From assembly GCA_965368405.1 (NCBI GenBank), contig CBDUMS010000057.1:1-23931 (forward strand): 23,931 nucleotides of DNA. Direction: 5' to 3'. Below the pieces are notes generated by a model. The model was not told the DNA's origin. It did no database searches and worked only from the letters and a program-made list of their open reading frames with translations. Below are positions 16,144 to 21,621 of the stretch, piece after piece. Numbering within the stretch: the stretch's first letter is position 1; each line of letters opens with the position of its first letter. A program made the translations under genes and the position numbers. The stretch comes from S012-113 sp965368405 (GTDB taxonomy: Bacteria; Bacteroidota; Bacteroidia; Cytophagales; Cyclobacteriaceae).

Positions 16144-17315
16144 TTTGATAAGTGGATTGCCTGTTCAACATCTTCTATTAAATCTTCAATATGTTCTAAC
16201 CCACACGAGAAGCGAATAAAGCCTGGGGTAATACCAACTGCATGCTGTTCTTCCGCGCTTAGTTTTGAATGGGTCGTTGATGCGGGGTGAGTTGCGATGC
16301 TACGAGTGTCGCCCAAATTGGCTGTAAGCGAATGTACTTTTAGTGCATTCAGAAATTTAACGCCTTGCTCTTTGCCTCCTTTAAGTTCGCATCCTACAAG
16401 GCCGCCCCCTTGCGACATTAGGCTTTTGGCCAAATCGTATTGCGGATGAGAGCTTAAATGCGGATAGATAACATTTTCAATCTGATTGTTAGATTCGAGG
16501 TAGTCTGCGAGTTTTACCGCATTGTCGCAATGGCGATCCATCCGTACTGCTAAGGTCTCCAGACTTTTAGAAAGTACCCAAGCGTTAAATGGTGATAGGC
16601 TGGCTCCTGTTCTTCGTACGAAGTCGTAACACAAACTCACATATTTCTCTGAGCCAAGTATTGCGCCACCCAATACTCTGCCCTGGCCATCGATATATTT
16701 CGTTGCTGAATGGAGTACTAAATCAGCTCCGAATTTTATAGGTTGCTGTAAATAGGGAGTGGCAAAACAATTATCAACAATAAATACTATGTCATTGGCT
16801 TTGCACAACGAATTCAAGAATTCAAGATCAGCAATTTTTAGTGTAGGATTCGATGGCGTTTCTACAAATAATAATCGAGTGTTTGGCCTAATCGCTTGTT
16901 GCCACGCATCATTATCATTAACATCTACCAGGGTATAATCAACGCCGTAGTTAGGAAAAATAGATTTAATAATATGAAGCGAGTTACCAAAGATCGCGGA
17001 CGATGCCACGATATGATCTCCTGATTTAAGCAGGGCACTGAAGGCAACCTGAACAGCCGCCATCCCTGTTGCTGTGGTTATACCTGCCTCAGCACCTTCG
17101 AGCAGTTTAAGCTTGTTGGCTAGCTCATCACAATTTGGATTAGAAAATCGTGAGTACTGATTTCCCTCTTCCTCGCCACTGAATATAGCTGCAGCCTGCT
17201 CGGCAGAGTTAAAAGTAAAACTTGAGGTTAAATACAAAGGCACAGAATGCTCCCGCTGGGCAGTAGTTTCAGCCTGTGTTCGTATTGCTAATGTTTCAAA
17301 TCGATGTTTTGCCAT
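16140..17315 (-). CDS. metZ: O-acetyl/O-succinylhomoserine sulfhydrylase (Cys/Met metabolism PLP enzyme)
   Basis: This PLP enzyme replaces the acyl group of activated homoserine with sulfide, giving homocysteine directly. The 391-residue protein has FETLAIRTQ at the N-terminus, YSRFSNPNCDELANKL, the TATGMAAV phosphate-binding turn, DNCFATPYLQQP and LHSATKYIDGQGRVLGG, with Lys206 forming the Schiff base. The DGQGR wording is typical of MetZ rather than of cystathionine gamma-synthase. The C-terminal THPASTTH and GFIRFSCGLEHIEDL are also present. I start at the ATG at 17315 (MAKHRFETL). An open frame reaching further upstream runs into the riboswitch terminator and has no family support. First gene of the operon, directly under a SAM-I riboswitch. 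Confidence 0.92.
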   Translation of the reverse strand: MAKHRFETLAIRTQAETTAQREHSVPLYLTSSFTFNSAEQAAAIFSGEEEGNQYSRFSNPNCDELANKLKLLEGAEAGITTATGMAAVQVAFSALLKSGDHIVASSAIFGNSLHIIKSIFPNYGVDYTLVDVNDNDAWQQAIRPNTRLLFVETPSNPTLKIADLEFLNSLCKANDIVFIVDNCFATPYLQQPIKFGADLVLHSATKYIDGQGRVLGGAILGSEKYVSLCYDFVRRTGASLSPFNAWVLSKSLETLAVRMDRHCDNAVKLADYLESNNQIENVIYPHLSSHPQYDLAKSLMSQGGGLVGCELKGGKEQGVKFLNALKVHSLTANLGDTRSIATHPASTTHSKLSAEEQHAVGITPGFIRFSCGLEHIEDLIEDVEQAIHLSK

Positions 17316-17345
17316 TCTTGTTTTTGTTGTACTTATCAAGAATGG
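17312..17345 (-). promoter_or_regulatory. metZ: Inverted repeat pairing with the metZ start codon
   Basis: In the metZ leader, below the riboswitch terminator, CCATTCTTG (17345-17337) is a perfect 9-nt complement of CAAGAATGG (17320-17312), which contains the metZ ATG. The loop is 16 nt. If it forms, the start codon is buried in a stem. Part of the same upstream arm is also complementary to the riboswitch P1 strand. Function is inferred only. Confidence 0.45.
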
Positions 17346-17352
17346 AAGGCAT

Positions 17353-17392
17353 AAAAAAAACCTCATTCGACTCAATCTAGTCAAAAGAGGTT
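17353..17392 (-). terminator. Riboswitch-controlled intrinsic terminator
   Basis: On the minus strand a 14-position stem (arms 17392-17379 and 17372-17359, one U-U mismatch, one G-U pair, 6-nt loop) is followed by a run of eight T. An antiterminator can form instead: 17407-17399 pairs with 17387-17379 over nine positions with one G-U. That pairing takes two bases from the 3' strand of P1 and the 5' arm of the terminator. SAM binding, by holding P1, should therefore favour termination. Confidence 0.88.
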
Positions 17393-17405
17393 GCCAATCT
17401 TTCGA

Positions 17406-17500
17406 CTTATCTCGCTACAAGAGCAGGATTTAGCACCTTCTGGAAGTTCCAGGGTTGCTAAGGTTTCACAGGGCCGTTTCCCTCCACCTTTCTTGATAAG
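17406..17500 (-). promoter_or_regulatory. SAM-I (S-box) riboswitch
   Basis: The 95-nt leader segment matches the S-box consensus. P1 is CTTATC (17500-17495) with GATAAG (17411-17406). It is followed by the kink-turn block AGGTGGAGGGA, GGCCCTGTGAAACC, GCAACC, a small P3 hairpin (CTGGA/TCCAG), AAGGTGCTAAATCC and a short P4 hairpin before the closing P1 strand. SAM-I riboswitches bind S-adenosylmethionine and usually shut down methionine and cysteine genes. Here the switch precedes a terminator/antiterminator pair and the metZ-metX-metL operon, about 90 nt before the metZ ATG. An S-box beside these genes makes the call very secure. Confidence 0.96.
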
Positions 17501-17526
17501 AATATTTAAAAGAACTTATTTGAAAG

Positions 17527-17556
17527 CAAATAAAGTAATTAAAATTAGAAATTCAA
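17527..17556 (-). promoter_or_regulatory. Promoter of the metZ-metX-metL operon
   Basis: Minus-strand TTG (17556-17554), a 19-bp spacer and TTTATTTG (17534-17527), one mismatch from TAnnTTTG. The start of transcription would fall near 17520, just before riboswitch P1 at 17500, which is the expected spacing. Confidence 0.55.
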
Positions 17557-17575
17557 TAAGCTGCTTCGGAAAATC

Positions 17576-18847
17576 TTAGTTTATAAGTTCAAAACCGCAG
17601 TAAGGAATCAACACTTTTGGAACTTTGATTCCCTTGGGCGTTTGATTATTCTCAAGAATTGCTGCCACTATTCGTGGCAAGGCCAGGGCACTCCCATTTA
17701 AAGTATGTAGCAGGCTGGTTCCCTTCTCCGACTTATATCTTAATTTGAGTCGATTAGCTTGAAATGCTTCAAAATTACTAACAGAGCTTACTTCAAGCCA
17801 CTTTTCTTGGGCAGCAGAATATACCTCCATATCATAAGTGAGAGCCGAAGTAAACCCAAGGTCTCCACCACAAAGCACCAAGACGCGATACGGTAATTCT
17901 AGTTTACGCAGCAACGATTGTATGTAATCGCTCATTTCTTCGAGTGCAGCATACGACTTGTCTGGATGTTGGATTTGAACAATCTCAACCTTATCGAACT
18001 GATGAAGTCTATTAAGCCCACGCACATGTGCTCCCCACGACCCGGCTTCTCTTCTAAAGCATGGAGTATAACCAGCGTGCTTAATTGGTAATTGATCTTC
18101 CGTTAATATTACATCCCGGTAAATATTTGTTATCGGAACTTCTGCAGTAGGAATTAAAAAATAATTGTCTTCTGTACAGTGATACATCTGACCCTCCTTA
18201 TCGGGTAGTTGACCTGTACCATATCCTGAATCTTCGTTAATCAATATAGGTGGTTGTACTTCACTAAAGCCAGCTTTTTCGGCCTCATCAAGAAAAAAGT
18301 TGATAAGAGCTCGCTGTAACTTTGCTCCCTTGTTCTTATAAACCGGAAAGCCTGCCCCTGTTATCTTATTCCCTAGTTCAAAATCGATTATATCGTAATC
18401 TTCAATTAGCTCCCAATGTGGTTTAGCCCCATCGTGTAGTACCGGCTTATCACCTACTTCCTTGGCCACGATATTATCAGTCTCAGCACTCCCAGCGGGT
18501 ACTTTGTTATTAGGAATATTAGGAATGTTATACAGCTCTGTACGAAGCTCGGTCTCAATCTTTTTGAGGTCCTCGGTAAGTTGTTTACTCTCGGCTTTAA
18601 GTTTCGATGTTACCTCTTTAATAAGATTAGCCTCGTCTTGCTTACCTTCTCGCATGAGTAACCCAATTTGCTTTGCTTTTGCATTCGCTTCCGCTAATAC
18701 AGCATCATTTTTTTGCTGAATTTGCTTGCGACGATCATCCATTTCGATAACCAATTCTATTTGCGATTCTGCTCCCTTAAAATTGCGAACGTTTAGGCCT
18801 TTTAGAACACGTTCTTTATTTTCCCTGATGAAGGCTACCTGTAACAT
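17576..18847 (-). CDS. serS: Seryl-tRNA synthetase
   Basis: This enzyme charges tRNA-Ser (and tRNA-Sec where present) with serine; it is a class II enzyme acting as a cytoplasmic dimer. The 423-residue protein has the N-terminal coiled-coil arm (about residues 30-110, rich in Lys, Glu and Leu) that grips the long variable arm of tRNA-Ser. The catalytic domain follows: the TAEVP serine-binding loop, motif 2 with PCFRREAGSWGAHVRGLNRL and HQFDKVE, and motif 3 with NGSALALPRIVAAILENNQ. Length and start (MLQVAFIRENKE) are standard. It lies upstream of the methionine operon on the same strand, with its own stop 20 bp from that operon's promoter; no obvious terminator is seen between them. Confidence 0.97.
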   Translation of the reverse strand: MLQVAFIRENKERVLKGLNVRNFKGAESQIELVIEMDDRRKQIQQKNDAVLAEANAKAKQIGLLMREGKQDEANLIKEVTSKLKAESKQLTEDLKKIETELRTELYNIPNIPNNKVPAGSAETDNIVAKEVGDKPVLHDGAKPHWELIEDYDIIDFELGNKITGAGFPVYKNKGAKLQRALINFFLDEAEKAGFSEVQPPILINEDSGYGTGQLPDKEGQMYHCTEDNYFLIPTAEVPITNIYRDVILTEDQLPIKHAGYTPCFRREAGSWGAHVRGLNRLHQFDKVEIVQIQHPDKSYAALEEMSDYIQSLLRKLELPYRVLVLCGGDLGFTSALTYDMEVYSAAQEKWLEVSSVSNFEAFQANRLKLRYKSEKGTSLLHTLNGSALALPRIVAAILENNQTPKGIKVPKVLIPYCGFELIN

Positions 18848-18975
18848 AACTTAATCTGTAAAATATGTTGCAAAATAAGCTAATTAACGCCAGAAATTCT
18901 ATTTAGGGCACTAAAGATCAGTCAAAAAACAATTTCTGAGGCATTCAATTTCCATTGGGCATGAAAATTGTTGGA

Positions 18976-19005
18976 TTGCAGATGCTACCTTAGTAAATAA
19001 CTTTG
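18976..19005 (+). promoter_or_regulatory. Bacteroidota-type promoter for the secreted-protein gene
   Basis: TTG (18976-18978), a 19-bp spacer and TAACTTTG (18998-19005), an exact TAnnTTTG, 47 bp before the ATG at 19053. Just upstream lies an imperfect hairpin (18946-18970, six outer and three inner pairs). This is one of the best promoter matches in the window. Confidence 0.6.
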
Positions 19006-19052
19006 AACCAGTTGGCTATGGAGTAGTGAACTTATATTAATTTAGGACCATC

Positions 19053-19739
19053 ATGAAGAAACTGATTATTTTAATGCTCTTAGTATTTGCGGGTAAAGGA
19101 TTTGCCCAGGAAATACGCCTATTTAGTGAGGAAGCTTACGATGGCCGCTTCACTGCAATTCAGCGCGCTTTGAATTACAATGACGTGGCCGGTAGCCCTT
19201 ATTTAGATGAGGACTTGCTCATGGGGTATGTGAAGTTTAAACTCGGTGATAGTGCCGTTAGTTATTTCAGATACAATATCTATGCTGACGAAATGGAATA
19301 CCTTGATGGGGAAAAATTACTCGCTATCGATAATGCTGGTGAGGTAGATCGTATTTACTTTAATGGGCATACTTTCGTATTTACCAACTACTATTTCCGA
19401 AAAAGTATTAAGCAAGGTTATCTTGAAATATTATCTTCTGGAACCTGTAATTTGTACGTAAAATACGATGTGGATTTTGAGAAAGCAGAAAACGCTAAAT
19501 CTTCTTACGACAAACCTAAACCACCCACATTTAAAAGAAAACTGCCTCAGTACTATTACTCATGTTATAACCAGCCAATAAATGATTTTGAGAATGATAA
19601 GGATGGGCTTAAGGTGATTAGTAATGACTACTACGATGAACTTAGCAAGTATGTTAAAGCGGAAAAACTGAAACTTAGAAAGGCTGAAGATTTACAAAAA
19701 CTGTTTACATATTATAATAGTATTCTTAGCAACAAGTAA
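19053..19739 (+). CDS. Secreted protein of unknown function
   Basis: A 228-residue protein with a clear signal peptide (LIILMLLVFAGKGFAQ, cut after FAQ). The mature part is rich in Tyr, Asp and Lys with a mixed beta texture, for example RYNIYADEMEYLDG, DRIYFNGHTFVFTNYYF and GYLEILSSGTCNLYVKYDV. It contains two isolated Cys residues and a Lys-rich helical tail. There is no lipobox and no known catalytic motif. The wording resembles small exported proteins often annotated as hypothetical in Cytophagales, with a strand-rich core that reads out a Y-x-x-Y-x-D-E pattern; I do not know its function. It has its own promoter. Its stop codon directly abuts that of the convergent asparaginase gene with no base between. 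Confidence 0.82.
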   Translation: MKKLIILMLLVFAGKGFAQEIRLFSEEAYDGRFTAIQRALNYNDVAGSPYLDEDLLMGYVKFKLGDSAVSYFRYNIYADEMEYLDGEKLLAIDNAGEVDRIYFNGHTFVFTNYYFRKSIKQGYLEILSSGTCNLYVKYDVDFEKAENAKSSYDKPKPPTFKRKLPQYYYSCYNQPINDFENDKDGLKVISNDYYDELSKYVKAEKLKLRKAEDLQKLFTYYNSILSNK

Positions 19740-20225
19740 TCAATAGTATTTCCCTGTTTCCATGTTTCGTTTCACCATATCAAAGGGCTTAACGATACCA
19801 TGCATGCTAATGTAAATACCGCTCTCTATTAAGCTTGCTGCTCCAATTGCTGCTCCAACATTAATAGCTGCTTCAGAATTACTAAATCGTTCAGGAAGCA
19901 TAGCCCCTGTTAGTACAATTCGTTTAGAAAGATCTGCCTTGCTTAAATATTGAGCCGTTTCTATCATGGTATCCGTGCCATGCGTAATTATATAGGCATC
20001 AGCTTGATTAGCCTGAACAGCTAGTCTAATATCTTCTCTATCACTGTCAGTTATCTCCAGGCTATCTTTCTGGCAAACCGTTAGCACCTCAAAATCAAAT
20101 GATGGATTAAGCTTTTGCAGGATCCGATCCACCGCAGGCTCTCCAAATTCAAACGCCCAACCTCTGGTAGTATGTGGGTAATCTTTATCGATAGTCCCAC
20201 CAGTTTGTATAAATAATATTTTCAT
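19740..20225 (-). CDS. Short (single-domain) asparaginase family protein
   Basis: A 161-residue protein made only of the N-terminal domain of type I/II L-asparaginases, which are usually about 330 residues. The catalytic set is complete by alignment to the E. coli enzyme: TGGTI with Thr11, THGTDTM with Thr84 and Asp85, the TGAMLPERFS block, and MVKRN with Lys152 standing for the essential Lys. The protein ends nine residues later. No C-terminal domain is encoded next to it. Compact asparaginase-domain proteins of this size occur elsewhere in Bacteroidota and Proteobacteria, so this is probably a genuine short form and not a truncation. Activity on asparagine is unproven. In the large enzymes the active site borrows residues from a partner's C-terminal domain, which is missing here. 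Confidence 0.85.
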   Translation of the reverse strand: MKILFIQTGGTIDKDYPHTTRGWAFEFGEPAVDRILQKLNPSFDFEVLTVCQKDSLEITDSDREDIRLAVQANQADAYIITHGTDTMIETAQYLSKADLSKRIVLTGAMLPERFSNSEAAINVGAAIGAASLIESGIYISMHGIVKPFDMVKRNMETGKYY

Positions 20226-20260
20226 AATTAACCAGGTGTATTCCTCAAATCCCTGCTATG

Positions 20261-20277
20261 ATAGGTGTAATACCTAT
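20261..20277. promoter_or_regulatory. Palindrome, possible operator upstream of the asparaginase gene
   Basis: ATAGGTGTAATACCTAT is a near-perfect 17-bp palindrome: six outer pairs match, and only one inner pair breaks symmetry. A related, degenerate copy AGGTGTATTCCT lies at 20234-20245, 29 bp closer to the asparaginase ATG. Two similar sites about three helical turns apart suggest a dimeric repressor, but no cognate regulator is seen in the window. Confidence 0.4.
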
Positions 20278-20353
20278 ACATTAAAATTAGGTTTTTATGG
20301 TAGAAATCCATGCTGTAATGCCAAGAACTTTGCACTATCAAAAAAAGTGAAAG

Positions 20354-20497
20354 ATGAGGAATAGAATAAGTAAAATAATCTACGGATCAATTATGATTAT
20401 GCTTTTATTGATGTCGGGGAAGAAGATCGAGCAGACAATATGTGATGAATACCAATTATGCCAAGTGGATTTCGATAACGGTTATGGTCAGCAGTAG
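20354..20497 (+). CDS. Possible 47-residue exported or membrane peptide
   Basis: The only plausible coding stretch in the 400-bp region 20226-20625. ATG at 20354 opens a frame with a basic N-terminus (MRNRISK), a hydrophobic core (IIYGSIMIMLLLMSG) and a short acidic tail with two Cys residues, ending at TAG (20495). Beyond this stop, seven more codons (FYVVNGN) are open before TAA, so a nonsense change or remnant of a slightly longer gene is possible. There is no strong promoter; GAACTTTG at 20327-20334 is one base off a -7 element. No family is recognised. It may be a chance frame. Confidence 0.35.
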   Translation: MRNRISKIIYGSIMIMLLLMSGKKIEQTICDEYQLCQVDFDNGYGQQ

Positions 20498-20536
20498 TTC
20501 TATGTTGTAAACGGAAATTAAGATTAAGGCACTTGT

Positions 20537-20563
20537 TTCCTGAAGCCTGAGCAGCTTCAGGAA
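20537..20563. repeat. Perfect 10-bp inverted repeat (hairpin), role unclear
   Basis: TTCCTGAAGC (20537-20546) and GCTTCAGGAA (20554-20563) are exact reverse complements with a 7-nt loop. No T-run follows on either strand, so it is not a standard intrinsic terminator. It lies after the small open frame and before the dehydratase promoter, where it could stabilise or end a transcript. Confidence 0.6.
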
Positions 20564-20571
20564 TAGGCGTA

Positions 20572-20600
20572 ATCGTTCAACGATATATTGGCTATTTTTG
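20572..20600 (+). promoter_or_regulatory. Possible dehydratase promoter with a 13-bp palindrome
   Basis: TATTTTTG (20593-20600) matches TAnnTTTG and lies 25 bp before the dehydratase ATG. No clear TTG lies at -33. Instead a palindrome, ATCGTT-C-AACGAT (20572-20584), occupies the spacer region, a position where a bound repressor would block initiation. Confidence 0.4.
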
Positions 20601-20625
20601 TTAGGTAAACTCCTCGATAAAAACC

Positions 20626-21585
20626 ATGCAAGAAATAGCAATACCTACCCTAGAAGAACTTGTTGAGGCAAGAGAAAGAATAAAGGACCTGGTACATCAA
20701 ACACCCGTATTGCACTCCCAACTTATCAACGAAATGGTAGGTAGTTCGCTCTATTTTAAATGTGAAAATTTTCAAAAAGTTGGTGCCTTTAAGTTTCGCG
20801 GGGCAACCAATGCAATTCTGCAATTGAGCGAAGAACAAAAAGCAAAAGGTGTTGCCACACATTCCTCGGGAAATCACGCTCAGGCATTAGCATTAGCAGC
20901 TAAAATGAACAATATAAGGGCATATATTGTAATGCCTTCAAATGCTCCTAAAGTTAAATCTGCTGCTGTGGCCGATTATGGAGCCGAAATCATTTGGTGT
21001 GAGCCTACATTGAAAGATAGAGAAAGCACGCTACTCGAAGTGGTAGCTCGAACCGGCGCAACCATGATACACCCCTATGATAACCATCAAGTCATCTGTG
21101 GCCAATCAACAGCAGTGCAAGAGCTGCTCGATGAAGTAGACGGGCTTGATATGATCGTTGCTCCTGTGGGAGGAGGCGGCCTTATAAGTGGAACCTCGCT
21201 AGCGGTCAAAAGCCAGTTCCCTGAAATTAAGGTGTACGGCGCAGAGCCAGAGGGTGCTGCCGATGCCCGGGCATCTTTCTATTCAGACAAATTAATACCC
21301 ATGACTTCACCGAATACTATTGCAGATGGTTTAAGAACATCGTTAAGTGAACGTACACTCAATATTATTCGTCGCAATGTAGATGATATCTTACTCGCAA
21401 ATGACGAGGAGATATTAGATTCTATGCATCTTATTTGGGAAAGGTTGAAAATTGTGACTGAACCATCATGCGCCGTTACTTTAGCAGTAATTCGGAAGAA
21501 TAAAAACCTTTTTCAAAATAAAAAAATTGGCATAATCCTTACTGGAGGAAATGTGGACCTCAAAAACTTCAGTTTTAATTTATAA
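20626..21585 (+). CDS. PLP-dependent threonine/serine dehydratase (catabolic type, no ACT domain)
   Basis: A fold-type II PLP enzyme of 319 residues, the size of catabolic threonine dehydratase (TdcB) or serine racemase. The Schiff-base Lys is Lys56 in GAFKFRGA; SSGNHAQALA binds the substrate carboxylate; VGGGGLISG cradles the PLP phosphate; ILTGGNVD closes the C-terminal region. There is no C-terminal regulatory domain, so it is unlike biosynthetic IlvA. The likely reaction is deamination of threonine to 2-oxobutanoate and of serine to pyruvate. Serine racemase and hydroxyaspartate dehydratase share the same motifs and cannot be excluded. The gene is 36 nt upstream of the MutS-like gene and may share its transcript. 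Confidence 0.88.
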   Translation: MQEIAIPTLEELVEARERIKDLVHQTPVLHSQLINEMVGSSLYFKCENFQKVGAFKFRGATNAILQLSEEQKAKGVATHSSGNHAQALALAAKMNNIRAYIVMPSNAPKVKSAAVADYGAEIIWCEPTLKDRESTLLEVVARTGATMIHPYDNHQVICGQSTAVQELLDEVDGLDMIVAPVGGGGLISGTSLAVKSQFPEIKVYGAEPEGAADARASFYSDKLIPMTSPNTIADGLRTSLSERTLNIIRRNVDDILLANDEEILDSMHLIWERLKIVTEPSCAVTLAVIRKNKNLFQNKKIGIILTGGNVDLKNFSFNL

Positions 21586-21621
21586 CTGTAAGAATTAAAC
21601 GAATTAGAACACTATACCTTT

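Noticed and set aside
17296..17352. An 18-codon upstream frame in the metZ leader (starting MPSILDKYNK) overlapping the metZ start
   Set aside because: The ATG directly follows the terminator T-run and codons are AAC/AAA-rich by base composition. There is no sign of a leader-peptide regulatory codon run, and the riboswitch already explains control.
17316..17384. N-terminal extension of metZ reading back into the terminator
   Set aside because: The extra residues are encoded by the terminator stem and T-run (Phe-rich) and have no family support.
17391..17579. Plus-strand open frame of 62 codons opposite the SAM riboswitch
   Set aside because: It is the antisense of a structured RNA element; the product has no protein-like features.
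20456..20641. Minus-strand open frame of 61 codons before the dehydratase gene
   Set aside because: It crosses the hairpin and the dehydratase promoter and start, has no promoter of its own and has no recognisable features.
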